NCBI GenBank assembly: GCA_017619615.1
Contig: JAFZRY010000021.1
Coordinates: 62,001-126,000 of the forward strand
Length of the DNA stretch: 64,000 nucleotides
Direction: 5' to 3'
Source: Lachnospiraceae bacterium
GTDB lineage: Bacteria > Bacillota > Clostridia > Lachnospirales > Lachnospiraceae
Part shown: positions 23,757 through 33,198 of the stretch, one piece after another
Layout: each line of letters begins with the position of its first letter
Numbering within the stretch: the first letter of the stretch is position 1
The notes under the pieces: model-generated
What the model saw: only the letters and a program-made list of their open reading frames with translations
Databases searched by the model: none
What the model was told of the DNA's origin: nothing
Position numbers and translations under genes: made by a program

Positions 23757-25034
23757 ATGCTGAAAACTGACCCGCGGTATCAACTGTATATCGACATCCT
23801 GAAGGAGGAACTCATCCCCGCCATGGGCTGTACGGAGCCCATTGCCATCGCGTACGCGGCGGCCAAGGCGCGCCAGACACTGGGCGCGGAGCCGGAGCGG
23901 CTGCTGGTGGAAGTCAGCGGCAACATCATTAAAAACGTCAAAAGCGTGGTCGTGCCGCACACAGGCGGACTGCGCGGGATCCCGGCGGCGGCCGCGGCCG
24001 GAGCCGTAGCAGGTGACGCGGACGCGGAACTGGAAGTGCTCTCGCGTGTCACGGAAGAGCAGATCCAGGCGATCCACACGTTCGCGGAGCGCGTGCCCAT
24101 CGAGGTGTGCCACGCCGACACCGGCCGCATTTTCGATATCCGGGTCACCGCATTCGCCGGCCCGGACCGCGCGACCGTGCGCATCGCGGACTATCACACG
24201 AACCTCGTGCTGGTGCAGCGGAACGACGCCGTATTGCTGCGGCGGGAACTGACGGAGCGGAACGACGAGCGCCTGACGGACCGGACCTGCCTGACCGTGG
24301 AGGGGATCGTGGAGTTTGCGGAAGCGGTGGATCCGGAGGACGTGCGCGCGGTCCTGGAGCGGCAGATCGCGTTCAACATGGCGATCGCAGAGGAAGGCCT
24401 GAAGGGCAATTACGGCGCGAACATCGGCAAAACCGTGCTGCGCGGCCGGGAAAACGACATCAATTACATCATGCGCGCCTGGGCGGCCGCGGGCAGCGAC
24501 GCGCGGATGAACGGCTGCGAGCTGCCGGTGGTCATCAACTCCGGCAGCGGCAACCAGGGCATCACGTCGTCAGTGCCGGTAATCGTGTACGCGCGGGAAA
24601 ACGGCATCGGCCATGAGGAAGTCCTGCGCGCGCTCTGCGTCTCCAACCTGGTCACGGCGCATTTAAAGACCGGGATCGGCCGCCTGTCCGCCTATTGCGG
24701 GGCGGTCAGCGCGGGCGTCGGCGCCGGGGCGGGGGTCGCCTGGCTGAAAGGCGGGCGGTTCGAGATGATCGCGCACACCGTGGTCAATGCGGTGGCCATC
24801 ACCTCCGGCATTATCTGTGACGGCGCGAAGGCCAGCTGCGCGGCCAAGATCGCGGCCGCCGTGGACGCGGGCCTGCTGGGCCTGGCCATGTACGAGGACG
24901 GCAACCAGTTCTTCGGCGGCGACGGCATCGTCCGCAAAGGCGTCGAAAACACCATCGAAGCCGTCGGCCTGCTTGCGCGCCGCGGCATGGAAGAGACGGA
25001 TAAGGAGATCATCCGCTTGATGATGGAAAGGTAA
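23757..25034 (+). CDS. L-cysteine desulfidase family protein (CyuA/UPF0597)
   Basis: 425 residues. PAMGCTEPIAIAYAAAKAR at the N-terminus carries the conserved cysteine (Cys25). SGSGNQGITSSVPV, the later ICDGAKASCAAK cysteines and GLLGLAMYEDGNQFF follow the family order. These Fe-S enzymes break cysteine into sulfide, ammonia and pyruvate; the related name YhaM/CyuA is used in enterics. Length is normal. Together with cysK-cysE a few kilobases away it suggests active cysteine/sulfide traffic. Serine or another substrate is possible. Confidence 0.9.
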   Translation: MLKTDPRYQLYIDILKEELIPAMGCTEPIAIAYAAAKARQTLGAEPERLLVEVSGNIIKNVKSVVVPHTGGLRGIPAAAAAGAVAGDADAELEVLSRVTEEQIQAIHTFAERVPIEVCHADTGRIFDIRVTAFAGPDRATVRIADYHTNLVLVQRNDAVLLRRELTERNDERLTDRTCLTVEGIVEFAEAVDPEDVRAVLERQIAFNMAIAEEGLKGNYGANIGKTVLRGRENDINYIMRAWAAAGSDARMNGCELPVVINSGSGNQGITSSVPVIVYARENGIGHEEVLRALCVSNLVTAHLKTGIGRLSAYCGAVSAGVGAGAGVAWLKGGRFEMIAHTVVNAVAITSGIICDGAKASCAAKIAAAVDAGLLGLAMYEDGNQFFGGDGIVRKGVENTIEAVGLLARRGMEETDKEIIRLMMER

Positions 25035-25036
25035 AC

Positions 25037-25062
25037 GTAGGGGCCGATGTTTCATCGACCCG
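25037..25062. repeat. GTAGGGGC-family repeat
   Basis: GTAGGGGCCGATGTTTCATCG with an imperfect dyad, two bases after the desulfidase stop. Confidence 0.7.
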
Positions 25063-25073
25063 GAAACAGGAAA

Positions 25074-25116
25074 GACAGGGGGCGGCGAAGACAGAGAACC
25101 GTCCCCTGTCTTTTTC
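25074..25116 (+). terminator. Terminator built from a dispersed repeat
   Basis: GACAGGGG and CCCCTGTC arms around 21 bases that include GAACCGT, followed by TTTTTCTTT. It ends the desulfidase transcript and resembles the repeat family. Confidence 0.75.
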
Positions 25117-25133
25117 TTTATTTTGCAGAATCC

Positions 25134-25162
25134 TTGACAACCGGGCCGTCAATCGTTATACT
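25134..25162 (+). promoter_or_regulatory. Promoter of the helicase gene
   Basis: TTGACA (25134-25139) and TATACT (25157-25162) with a 17-base spacer. The untranslated region that follows contains GGGGTGCGTCCCCTGTCATC (25192), a motif that recurs at 45397. Confidence 0.8.
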
Positions 25163-25224
25163 GAATATCGAACAAAAGTTCGGAGATGGCGGGGTGCGTC
25201 CCCTGTCATCCGCGGGGAGCAGGC

Positions 25225-27381
25225 ATGGAAGCGTACTTAGAAGAACTCAATCCCGAACAACTGGAAGCGGTGACCACTACCGAAGGTTTCGTGCGCGTCA
25301 TCGCCGGCGCCGGCAGCGGCAAGACCAAAGCCCTCACGGCGCGGTACGCGTATCTGGTCATGGAGATGGGGATCCTCCCCGCCCACATTCTGTGCGTCAC
25401 CTTTACCAACAAAGCCGCGGAAGAGATGCGCCGCCGCATCCACAACCTGACCGGGGACCGGGACACCGCGTACGTGAACACGTTCCACGGTTTCTGCGTC
25501 TCCGTCCTGCAGGAGGACTCGCACGCCATCGGCTACCCGAAAAGCTTCCTGGTGCTGGACAACCCGGACATCAACGAATTCCTCCGCCTCATTTACGAAG
25601 AGCGGAACCTCAACCTGCGCCACATGACTTTCCAGGACGCGCGCGACATGTTCGAGATCCGCAAATGCCTCACCGAACCGTCCTACTATCTGCACCTGGT
25701 GGACGAATCGTTGGAGACGATGCGGCAGAAATACGAGCAGGCCACGGAGATCCGGGACATCCTGTTCTACGGGTACCTGTACTATCAGAAAAAATGCTTC
25801 GGGCTTGACTACAACGACCTCATCATTCTGACCCTCCACATCTTCAACACGCGGCCGGAGATCGCGCTGAAATGGCAGGAGCGGCTGGAATACGTCATGA
25901 TCGACGAATTCCAGGACATCGACCCCCTGCAGATCAAACTCATGGAGGCGCTCTGCGCGTACCACAAAAACCTCTTCGTGGTGGGCGATCCGGACCAGAC
26001 CATCTACACCTGGCGCGGCGCGAACGTGAAGTATATCAAGGATTTTGACAAGGAATACCCCGGGACGCACACCGTCCTGATGAATACGAATTACCGCTCC
26101 ACGCCGCAGATCATCAGCGCGGTGAATTCGCTGATCGAAAAGAACCGCGGCCGCGTGCCCAAGGCCCTCGTTCCCGTGAAGGCGGGCGGGCCGGCGGTGA
26201 AGGCGGCGCTCAGCGAAATGCCGGAGGACGAAGCGGCCTGGGCGGCGGCGAAGATGAAGAAACTGCATGAAGCGGGCCGCCGCTACGGCGACATCGCGGT
26301 GCTCTACCGCGCGCACTACCTGACCCGCAGTATCGAGGAAGCCCTGCAGAAGGCGGAAATCCCCTACACCCTGTATGGCGGCGTCGGCTTTTTCGACCGC
26401 GCGGAGGTCAAAGACGCGCTATCCTACCTGCGCATGCTCGCGTATCAGGATGACCTGTCCTTCCGCCGCATCGTGAACACACCGAAGCGGAACCTGGGCG
26501 AAAAGCGCCTGCGGTTCCTGACCGAGCGCGCGGAGGCGGAGGGGCTGAGCCTGTATCAGACGCTGAAAAAGCATATCGCGAACGATATTTTCAAGGGCAC
26601 CGGTGCGGAGGCCTTTATCAGCCTGATCGATTCGTTCTCCGCAGGTGCGGCGGGCCAATCAATCAGCAAGCTGTTCACCGCCCTGCTCCATGCCTCGGGC
26701 TATGAAAAAATGCTCCGCACCGAGGGCGCTCAGGACCGTCTGGACAACCTGGCGGAGCTCAAGCAGCTCATTCTGCGCTATGAGATCAGCTGTGGCGAAG
26801 AGTGCGAACTCCCGGACTTCCTGGCGCACATCGCCCTGTATTCGGACAACGACCGCGAGGCGGGCCAGGACAAGGTCAAACTGATGACCGTCCACGGCTC
26901 CAAGGGCCTCGAATTCCCCGTAGTCTTCCTGTGCGGCCTGAACGAAGGCGTCTTCCCCGGCCGCAAGACCGACAGTTTCGAGGCGATGGAAGAGGAGCGC
27001 CGCCTCTGCTTCGTCGCCATGACCCGCGCGGAGGACGAACTCTACCTTTCCGCCGTCGAAGGCCGCCTGCACGACGGCGCGCCCCGCTATATGTCGCGCT
27101 TCCTTCTGGACGTTGCCCCCGGCCTCATCGAATACGAAGAACCGCCCCGGGAGGAACTCATCAAAGACACCCGCGCCTACATCGCGGCGCGGGACAAATT
27201 CCTAGAGGGCGGTGCAGAGGAGCATCTTCCCATCGGCGCGCAGGTCCGCCACGCCGTCCTCGGCCTTGGCGAGATCCTGGACGCTGACGAAAAAAAGAAA
27301 GCCTATTTGGTAAAATTCACCGACATCGAAACGCCCCGCGCCATCGCCTTCCGCGCGAAACTGGAACGGGTGGAAATGTGA
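25225..27381 (+). CDS. UvrD/PcrA-type ATP-dependent DNA helicase
   Basis: 718 residues from ATG 25225 (GGGGAG upstream); the longer start at 25186 has no site. Superfamily 1A motifs are visible: I (AGAGSGKTKA), Ia (TFTNKAAEEM), II (DEFQDIDPLQ), III (GDPDQTIYTWRGA), IV (NTNYRS), V (VHGSKGLEFP) and VI (VAMTRAEDELY). The C-terminus GAQVRHAVLGLGEI resembles the PcrA tail. It unwinds DNA 3' to 5' in repair and replication. Slightly shorter than canonical PcrA (~740). A second paralogue elsewhere in the genome is possible, so I give no symbol. Confidence 0.93.
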   Translation: MEAYLEELNPEQLEAVTTTEGFVRVIAGAGSGKTKALTARYAYLVMEMGILPAHILCVTFTNKAAEEMRRRIHNLTGDRDTAYVNTFHGFCVSVLQEDSHAIGYPKSFLVLDNPDINEFLRLIYEERNLNLRHMTFQDARDMFEIRKCLTEPSYYLHLVDESLETMRQKYEQATEIRDILFYGYLYYQKKCFGLDYNDLIILTLHIFNTRPEIALKWQERLEYVMIDEFQDIDPLQIKLMEALCAYHKNLFVVGDPDQTIYTWRGANVKYIKDFDKEYPGTHTVLMNTNYRSTPQIISAVNSLIEKNRGRVPKALVPVKAGGPAVKAALSEMPEDEAAWAAAKMKKLHEAGRRYGDIAVLYRAHYLTRSIEEALQKAEIPYTLYGGVGFFDRAEVKDALSYLRMLAYQDDLSFRRIVNTPKRNLGEKRLRFLTERAEAEGLSLYQTLKKHIANDIFKGTGAEAFISLIDSFSAGAAGQSISKLFTALLHASGYEKMLRTEGAQDRLDNLAELKQLILRYEISCGEECELPDFLAHIALYSDNDREAGQDKVKLMTVHGSKGLEFPVVFLCGLNEGVFPGRKTDSFEAMEEERRLCFVAMTRAEDELYLSAVEGRLHDGAPRYMSRFLLDVAPGLIEYEEPPREELIKDTRAYIAARDKFLEGGAEEHLPIGAQVRHAVLGLGEILDADEKKKAYLVKFTDIETPRAIAFRAKLERVEM

Positions 27382-27430
27382 CGGGGAGATAAACCAGAGA
27401 TTCCGCAGGAGAAAACCATCGAAAAAAGTT

Positions 27431-27500
27431 GTAGGGGCGGCTATTGGCCGCCCCTCGGTATGTGACATGTGACAAAAGAACCGTCCCTTTGTGACGTGGT
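27431..27500. repeat. GTAGGGGC repeat followed by a GAACCGTCCC repeat
   Basis: GTAGGGGCGGC-tatt-GGCCGCCCCT (27431-27455) is a near-perfect hairpin. The next dyad is GTGACAAAAG...CTTTGTGAC with GAACCGTCCC inside (27466-27500). They separate the helicase from the converging pyr operon. Confidence 0.75.
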
Positions 27501-27506
27501 GTTTAT

Positions 27507-27925
27507 TTGATCTCCGCTTTCGTCTCGCAGTACAGGCAGCGGTACACCTTGTTCCGGCGGTCGGTGAGCTTGAAGACGTGGTCCAGTTCCTGCTCGGTGG
27601 AGGTGATGCAGCGGGGGTTCTTGCATTTGATGACATTGACGAGGCGGTCGGGCATGTCGATGTTGCGCTTTTCGACGAGGCGGCCGTCGCGGATGACGTT
27701 GACAGTGGCGCCGGGGTCCACGAAGCCGATCACGTCGACGTCCACGGGGATGTCGGCGTCGATCTTGATGATGTCCTTCTTGCCGCGCTTCTCGCTGTGG
27801 GCGTTCTTGATGATGGCCACGGAGGCGTCCAGTTTATCGAGGCCCAGCAGTTCAAAGAGTCTCATGCCCTTGCCGGCGGTGATGTGGTCGATGACGATAC
27901 CGTTCTGAATGGAATCAATGTTCAT
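27507..27925 (-). CDS. pyrI: Aspartate carbamoyltransferase regulatory subunit
   Basis: 140 residues. The N-terminal nucleotide-binding ferredoxin-like domain contains [13 protein letters not shown]. The C-terminal zinc domain has CKNPRC and CLYC (Cys4). In the family it binds CTP/ATP and regulates PyrB. ATG 27925 has AAAGGAGG upstream and overlaps the pyrB stop by 11 bases, so the two chains are made together. Last gene of the operon. Confidence 0.95.
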
Positions 27926-28841
27926 TTTCGGCCTCCTTTAAAAGCTTTATGATCAGCGCCATGCGCATGTATTTGCCGTTCAGGACCTGCTTGAAGTAGC
28001 AGGCGCGGGGATCCTGGTCCACCGCCACACTGATCTCGTTCACGCGGGGCAGGGGGTGCAGGATGGCCAGGTCGGGCTTGGCGTTTTTCAGTTTGTCGGG
28101 GTTCAGGATGTAGCTGTCCTTCAGGCGCAGGTAGTCTTCTTCGTTGAAGAAGCGCTCGCGCTGGACGCGGGTCATGTACAGGATGTCCAGCTCGGGCAGG
28201 GCGCCTTCCAGATCCGTGGTCTGCACGTAGGGGATGTTCTGCTGCTGCAGGACGTCCTTTTTCACGTAGGACGGGACTTTCAGTTCTTCCGGGGAGATCA
28301 GGACGAACTTGTTGCCGTTGTAGCGGGACATCGCCTGGATCAGGGAGTGGACCGTGCGGCCGAATTTCAGGTCGCCGCAGAGGCCGATGGTCAGGCCCTC
28401 GAAGCGGCCTTTTTCGCGGTAGATGGTGAGCAGGTCGGCCAGCGTCTGGGTCGGATGGCTGTGGCCGCCGTCGCCGCCGTTGATCACGGGCACGGAAGCG
28501 TTTTTGGCCAGCACGTAGGCGGAGCCTTCTTTGGGATGGCGCATCGCGATGATGTCTACATAGCAGCTGACGGTCTTGGCCGTGTCCGCGATGCTTTCGC
28601 CCTTGGCGGCGGACGACGTGCCCGCGCCGGTCACGCTGATCACGTTCCCGCCCAGCTCGTACATGGCGGCTTCAAAGCTCATGCGGGTGCGGGTGGACGG
28701 CTCGAAGAACAGGGTTGCCAGCTTCTTGCCGTGGCAGGCCTCGGCATACTTCGCGGGATTCGCGATGATGTCCTGCGCCACTTCGATGAGCTCCATCAGC
28801 TCATCCGGGGAAAGGTCGAGAATATCGATGACGCTTCTCAT
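27915..28841 (-). CDS. pyrB: Aspartate carbamoyltransferase catalytic subunit
   Basis: 308 residues. Carbamoyl phosphate motif [13 protein letters not shown] (~46-58) and [12 protein letters not shown] (~130) are intact, as is HPLPRVNEI near the C-terminus. It condenses carbamoyl phosphate with aspartate, the committed step to UMP. The presence of a pyrI partner makes this the dodecameric, allosterically regulated class. It follows pyrE by 21 bases. Confidence 0.97.
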   Translation of the reverse strand: MRSVIDILDLSPDELMELIEVAQDIIANPAKYAEACHGKKLATLFFEPSTRTRMSFEAAMYELGGNVISVTGAGTSSAAKGESIADTAKTVSCYVDIIAMRHPKEGSAYVLAKNASVPVINGGDGGHSHPTQTLADLLTIYREKGRFEGLTIGLCGDLKFGRTVHSLIQAMSRYNGNKFVLISPEELKVPSYVKKDVLQQQNIPYVQTTDLEGALPELDILYMTRVQRERFFNEEDYLRLKDSYILNPDKLKNAKPDLAILHPLPRVNEISVAVDQDPRACYFKQVLNGKYMRMALIIKLLKEAENEH

Positions 28842-28862
28842 GTTTGTCCTCCTCGTATTGAA

Positions 28863-29501
28863 TTATCCTTTGATCCAGCTCTCATCCGACGGATTCTGAC
28901 GGAAGGCCAGCAGCCGCGCCCTGTCCTCCGGGGCGATGCGCCCTTCGCGGACGGCCACGTCGATGACCGTGTCGAAGTCGGTGAGAGAGGTGTTCTCTAT
29001 ATCAGCCGCCTCGAGGCGGTCGATGCCTTTTTGCATGCCGTAGGTGAAGAGGGAGACGATGCCCAGCACGTCCGCGCCGGCCGCGCGGAGCACTTCCACG
29101 ACTTCCAGGACGCTGCCCGCGGTGGAGATCAGATCTTCCACGACCACGACCTTCTGGCCGGGGTCCAGCCGGCCTTCGATCTGGTTCTGGCGGCCGTGGT
29201 CCTTGGCGCCGCTTCGCACGTACCCCATGGGCAGGCCCAGCAGATGGGCGGCGATGGCCGCGTGCGCGATGCCGGCCGTGGCAGTGCCCATCAGCACTTC
29301 CGCTTCCGGGTATTTTTCGCGGACGGTCTCCGCGAGCGTCTGCTCCACCAGCGCGCGCACGGCGGGTGCGGTCAGGATCAGACGGTTGTCACAGTAGATG
29401 GGGCTTTTGATGCCGCTGGCCCAGGTGAAGGGCTCGTCGGGCCGCAGGAACACGGCGCCGATCTGCAGCAGGCCGCGGGCGATGGATTTGTTGTGGTTCA
29501 T
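28863..29501 (-). CDS. pyrE: Orotate phosphoribosyltransferase
   Basis: 212 residues from ATG 29501 (AAAGGAG 8 bases upstream), whose ATGA overlaps the pyrF stop; the start at 29522 lies inside pyrF. The PRPP loop [13 protein letters not shown] and a flexible catalytic loop ([17 protein letters not shown]) are present. It makes OMP from orotate and PRPP. The ATGA overlap with pyrF links their translation, sensible for two consecutive steps. Confidence 0.96.
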   Translation of the reverse strand: MNHNKSIARGLLQIGAVFLRPDEPFTWASGIKSPIYCDNRLILTAPAVRALVEQTLAETVREKYPEAEVLMGTATAGIAHAAIAAHLLGLPMGYVRSGAKDHGRQNQIEGRLDPGQKVVVVEDLISTAGSVLEVVEVLRAAGADVLGIVSLFTYGMQKGIDRLEAADIENTSLTDFDTVIDVAVREGRIAPEDRARLLAFRQNPSDESWIKG

Positions 29502-30202
29502 CCTAAAAACTCCTTTATACATCTTTCGTATGCGGAGACCGGATCGGCCGCCGCAGTAATGGGCCGGCCGACGACGATGTAGTCCGAGCCGAGGCGTCGG
29601 GCGTCGGCAGGCGTGGTGACGCGCTTCTGATCACCTTTCTCGTTTTCGGCAAAGCGGATGCCGGGGGTGACGGCCAGGAAATCCGCGCCGCAGCGCTCAT
29701 GCACCAGACCGGCCTCCAGGGGAGAGCAGACCACACCGTCCAGGCCGGCGTCGCGGGCGGTCTGGGCATAGTGCATCACCACCTCGGGCAGCGGGCGGCC
29801 GATCAGCAGGTCGCGTTCCATGACGGTCTGGTCCGTGGACGTGAGCATGGTCACCGCGATGAGTTTCGGCCGCGAGCCGTCCGGCCGGGTCAGGCCTTCC
29901 AGCGCCGCTTCCATCATCGGGCGGCCGCCGCCCGCGTGCAGGTTGCAGAGGTCCACATCCAGGCGGGAGAGCACGGTCATGGCTTTCTTCACAGTGTTCG
30001 GGATGTCGTGCAGCTTCAGGTCCAGAAAGATCGGAAGGCCCATCCCGCGGATCTTTCGAACCATCTCAGGGCCCTCCGCGTAAAACAGCTCCATCCCGAT
30101 CTTCACGAACGGTTTTCTTTCCCGCGCCGCAAAGCGGTCCAGGAACGCCAGCGTCTCTTCCCCGCTCTTAAAATCACACGCGATGATCACGTCTTTGCTC
30201 AT
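29498..30202 (-). CDS. pyrF: Orotidine 5'-phosphate decarboxylase
   Basis: 234 residues. The catalytic D-x-K-x-x-D array is in [16 protein letters not shown], with the phosphate-binding [16 protein letters not shown] and VGRPIT later. It turns OMP into UMP. It overlaps pyrD by 4 bases (ATGA) upstream and pyrE by 4 bases downstream. Confidence 0.96.
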   Translation of the reverse strand: MSKDVIIACDFKSGEETLAFLDRFAARERKPFVKIGMELFYAEGPEMVRKIRGMGLPIFLDLKLHDIPNTVKKAMTVLSRLDVDLCNLHAGGGRPMMEAALEGLTRPDGSRPKLIAVTMLTSTDQTVMERDLLIGRPLPEVVMHYAQTARDAGLDGVVCSPLEAGLVHERCGADFLAVTPGIRFAENEKGDQKRVTTPADARRLGSDYIVVGRPITAAADPVSAYERCIKEFLG

Positions 30203-31098
30203 TTCAGTTCCTCCAGGCTTTCGATACCGTATTCTTTCATGACGCGGGGCAGGTCCAGGATGATGTCGCGGCAGGCAGTGGGGCTGATGAGGTTGGCGGT
30301 GCCGACTTCGACGGCGGAGGCGCCGGCCATCATCATTTCCAGGACGTCGCGGGCAGTGGTGATGCCGCCGAGGCCGACGACCGGGATATGGACCGCGTGC
30401 GAGACCTGCCAGACCATGCGCAGGGCGACGGGGAAGACCGCGGGGCCGGAGAGGCCTCCGGTGGTGTTCGCCAGCAGGGGCCGCCGCGTTCTGAGGTCGA
30501 TCCGCATGCCCAGCAGCGTGTTGATCAGGCTGAGGCCGTCTGCACCGGCCTCTTCGCAGGCCCGCGCGATCGATACGATGTCCGTTACGTTCGGCGTCAG
30601 CTTGACGATCACGGGTTTGTGCGTCACCGCCTTCACCGCGCGCGTGACTTCCGCCGCCGCGCCCGGGTCCGTGCCGAAGCTCATGCCGCCGCCGTGCACG
30701 TTGGGGCAGCTGATGTTGATCTCCAGCCAGCCCACGCAGTCCTCTTTGTCCAGGCGCGCGGCCGACGTGACGTAATCCTCCACGGAAAAGCCGCTGATAT
30801 TGGCCATCACCGGTTTATGGAAGACCCGCCGCAGCTTCGGCAGCTCCTCGGCGATCACTTTTTCCACGCCGGGATTCTGCAGTCCCACCGCGTTCAGCAT
30901 GCCGCCGGGGCATTCCGCGATGCGCGGCGTCGGGTTGCCGAAGCGCGCCTCGGGCGTCGTGCCCTTGAACGAAAAGGTGCCCAGAATATTGATATCGTAA
31001 TACTCCGCGAATTCATAGCCGTAGCCGAAGGTCCCGGAGGCGGGGATCACGGGATTGTCCAGCCGGATGCCGCACAGATCGACGCTCGTATTCACCAT
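30199..31098 (-). CDS. pyrD: Dihydroorotate dehydrogenase B, catalytic subunit
   Basis: 299 residues, class 1B. It has SGTFGYG near the N-terminus, the catalytic cysteine in [15 protein letters not shown], and FMN-binding VKLTPNV and VGLGGI. It oxidises dihydroorotate and passes electrons to PyrK and NAD+, suited to an anaerobe. It overlaps pyrK by 7 bases upstream and pyrF by 4 downstream. Confidence 0.96.
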   Translation of the reverse strand: MVNTSVDLCGIRLDNPVIPASGTFGYGYEFAEYYDINILGTFSFKGTTPEARFGNPTPRIAECPGGMLNAVGLQNPGVEKVIAEELPKLRRVFHKPVMANISGFSVEDYVTSAARLDKEDCVGWLEINISCPNVHGGGMSFGTDPGAAAEVTRAVKAVTHKPVIVKLTPNVTDIVSIARACEEAGADGLSLINTLLGMRIDLRTRRPLLANTTGGLSGPAVFPVALRMVWQVSHAVHIPVVGLGGITTARDVLEMMMAGASAVEVGTANLISPTACRDIILDLPRVMKEYGIESLEELK

Positions 31099-31820
31099 CC
31101 CAGCACCTCTCTTTCAAACACGGGGCCTTCCTTGCAGACCCGCTTCGGACCCTCCGCAGTCTGGATGCTGCAGCCCATGCAGGCGCCGAAGCCGCAGCCC
31201 ATGCGTTCCTCCAGGCTCAGCTGGCCGGGCCGGTCCGTCGCGCGGCAGAGGGCTTTCAGCATCGGCAGCGGCCCGCAGGCGTAGAAACAGGTGAGATCCG
31301 CGGGCAGATGCTCCGTCACGAAGCCCTTCTCCCCGGCGCTGCCGTCCAGCGTGACGACCGTGACAGCGGCGCCGAGCGCGGCAAATTCGTCCTCGTAAAA
31401 TATCTCATCGCTGCGGTTAAAGCCGAGCAGCACCCGGGGCGTGACCTCGGCCCGCAGCAGTTCCTTCGCCAGATAATACAGAGGCGGGATGCCTACGCCG
31501 CCGCCGACCAGCACCGGCGCTGTCCCGGCCCTGGTCAGGTCATATCCGTTCCCGAGTCCGGCCAGCACGTCCAGCGTCTCCCCGGGCCGCATCCCGGCCA
31601 GGATCCGCGTCCCGTCCCCCACGGCCTTATAGATCAGGGTCAGCACCCCGTCCTCCGCATCGCACACGGAGATCGGCCGCCTCAGGAACGTCCCGGGCAC
31701 CCGCACCTCAACGAACTGCCCCGGCTTTACCTCCTCCGGCCTCAATCCCGCCAGCCTCATCCGGAACACCCCCGGCGCAAGCAGGCAGTTATCTGTAATT
31801 GTGAGAATCGTCTGCGTCAT
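31092..31820 (-). CDS. pyrK: Dihydroorotate dehydrogenase B electron transfer subunit
   Basis: 242 residues. The FAD domain contains FLRRPISVCD, the NAD-binding part contains LVGGGVGIPPLYYLA, and the C-terminal 2Fe-2S cluster has cysteines at C-G-F-G-A-C-M-G-C plus a later RVCKEGPVF. It carries electrons from PyrD to NAD+. A palindromic repeat sits between it and pyrC. Confidence 0.95.
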   Translation of the reverse strand: MTQTILTITDNCLLAPGVFRMRLAGLRPEEVKPGQFVEVRVPGTFLRRPISVCDAEDGVLTLIYKAVGDGTRILAGMRPGETLDVLAGLGNGYDLTRAGTAPVLVGGGVGIPPLYYLAKELLRAEVTPRVLLGFNRSDEIFYEDEFAALGAAVTVVTLDGSAGEKGFVTEHLPADLTCFYACGPLPMLKALCRATDRPGQLSLEERMGCGFGACMGCSIQTAEGPKRVCKEGPVFEREVLGW

Positions 31821-31833
31821 AACATTCCTTCAA

Positions 31834-31871
31834 TGGTGCCATTTAGGAACCGTCCCCCAGTGGCACTGTTT
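31834..31871. repeat. Palindromic repeat inside the pyr operon
   Basis: GTGCCATTTAGGAACCGTCC and CCCAGTGGCACTG, one member of the dispersed family, fills the 51-base gap between pyrC and pyrK. In the minus-strand mRNA it would form a hairpin between the two reading frames. Confidence 0.8.
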
Positions 31872-33071
31872 TCACTCCTCCCGGCGGTACGCGACTTTCC
31901 CGCCGCACACCGTCAGCAGGCATTCGCCCTGCACGGTCCAGCCTTCGAAGGGCGTCGCTTTGCCCTGGGAGAGGAAGCCGGCGGGGTCGATGATGTATTC
32001 TTTTTCCAGGTCCCAGACCGTGTAATCGTCGGAACTGAGAGGGATCCCGAAGCGTTTCCGCGGGTTCACGACCATGAGTTCCAGCAGGCGGTCCAGGCTG
32101 ATCACGCCGGGTTTCACCAGCTTTGTGTACAGCAACGGAAACGCGGTCTCCAGCCCGACGATGCCGAAGGCGCTGCCGGCCAGGCCCTTTGCCTTTTCCT
32201 CCGCGCTGTGGGGCGCGTGATCGGTGGCGATCATGTCGATCGTCCCGTCCAGGAGCCCTTCCAGCAGGGCTTCGCGGTCCCCGCGGCTCCGGAGGGGCGG
32301 GTTCATTTTGAAGCGGCCGTCTTCCTGCAGATCGCTGTCGTCCAGCAGGAGATAGTGCGGCGCGGTCTCGCAGGACACGTTCACGCCGTCGCACTTGGCG
32401 CGGCGGATCAGTTCCACGCTTTCGCGGGTTGAGATGTGGCAGACGTGGTAGGCGCAGCCGGTCTCCGCCGCCAGGCGGATGTCCCGGGCGATGGGCCGCC
32501 ACTCGCTCTCCGAGCAGATGCCCTTATGGCCGTGCGCCGCCGCGTACGCGCCGTCGTGGATATAACCGCCGCGCAGCAGGCTGTTGTCTTCGCAGTGCGC
32601 CGCCAGCACCTTGCCCAGGGCCGCGCAGCGCCGCATCACCGCCCGCATCATGTCCTCGCTCTGCACGCCGCGCCCGTCGTCGGAAAACGCGACGGCAAAC
32701 GGCGCCATCGCCTCCAGATCCGCGGCCTTAAGCCCCTGCTCGTCCACCGTCAGCGCGCCGTACGGCAGCACCCGGATCACGGCCCCTTTCCGGATCAGCG
32801 CCAGCTCCTCCTCCAGATGCGGCAGGCTGTCCGGCACCGGTTTTAAGTTGGGCATCGGGCACACGGCGGTATACCCGCCCCGCGCCGCCGCCCGCGACCC
32901 GCTGCGGATGGTCTCCTTATAAGAAAAACCCGGCTCGCGGAAGTGCACGTGCACGTCGCAGAAGCCGGGAAATACAACAATTTCAGAAGAATGAGAGGAA
33001 AACGCCGCCCCCTCGGGGATGCGGGGCGCGAAGTCGGGAAAAAGCTTGCTTTGACAGATCCTGGCCTGCAT
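31872..33071 (-). CDS. pyrC: Dihydroorotase
   Basis: 399 residues, class I type. The metal-binding DVHVHFREPG motif, the likely carbamylated-lysine region and MIATDHAPHSAEEK are intact. It closes carbamoyl aspartate to dihydroorotate. First gene of the pyr operon. ATG 33071 has GAAGGAGG. Upstream lie a leader reading frame and an intrinsic terminator, and downstream a palindromic repeat separates it from pyrK. Confidence 0.95.
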   Translation of the reverse strand: MQARICQSKLFPDFAPRIPEGAAFSSHSSEIVVFPGFCDVHVHFREPGFSYKETIRSGSRAAARGGYTAVCPMPNLKPVPDSLPHLEEELALIRKGAVIRVLPYGALTVDEQGLKAADLEAMAPFAVAFSDDGRGVQSEDMMRAVMRRCAALGKVLAAHCEDNSLLRGGYIHDGAYAAAHGHKGICSESEWRPIARDIRLAAETGCAYHVCHISTRESVELIRRAKCDGVNVSCETAPHYLLLDDSDLQEDGRFKMNPPLRSRGDREALLEGLLDGTIDMIATDHAPHSAEEKAKGLAGSAFGIVGLETAFPLLYTKLVKPGVISLDRLLELMVVNPRKRFGIPLSSDDYTVWDLEKEYIIDPAGFLSQGKATPFEGWTVQGECLLTVCGGKVAYRREE

Positions 33072-33150
33072 TGTGTTCCTCCTTCAAAAAAGCCCGCCGA
33101 TACCGGCCGGGCTTTCTTCGCAAACACGGACTGCGCCGCAGTCCCGTCAT
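32983..33150 (-). CDS. Possible leader-peptide frame before pyrC (MTGLRRSPCLRRKPGRYRRA...)
   Basis: ATG 33150 has GGGAG 4 bases upstream. The 55-codon Arg-rich frame reads straight through the terminator hairpin and on into pyrC in another phase. It lies ~40 bases from the predicted transcription start. A ribosome close behind RNA polymerase would keep the terminator from forming, as pyrL does in the enteric pyrBI operon. The frame may be accidental in GC-rich DNA, so this is a candidate only. Confidence 0.35.
   Translation of the reverse strand: MTGLRRSPCLRRKPGRYRRAFLKEEHNAGQDLSKQAFSRLRAPHPRGGGVFLSFF
33086..33115 (-). terminator. Intrinsic terminator in the pyr leader
   Basis: On the minus strand AAAGCCCG-gccggtatcgg-CGGGCTTTTTT, with inner CCG/CGG pairs, ends 15 bases before the pyrC start codon. 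A terminator between promoter and first gene implies attenuation. Confidence 0.75.
33128..33144 (-). promoter_or_regulatory. Perfect dyad in the pyr leader
   Basis: GGACTGCG-c-CGCAGTCC forms a stable hairpin just upstream of the terminator. It could be a pause site or part of an antiterminator. It does not match the PyrR-binding loop consensus I know, and no pyrR is in the window. Confidence 0.5.
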
Positions 33151-33198
33151 GATCTCCCGTCTTGCCAATATCTCAGTATCGCTTTAAAGACTAAAGAT

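Noticed and set aside
28056..29582. 508-codon plus-strand frame opposite pyrB and pyrE
   Set aside because: Antisense to two certain enzymes.
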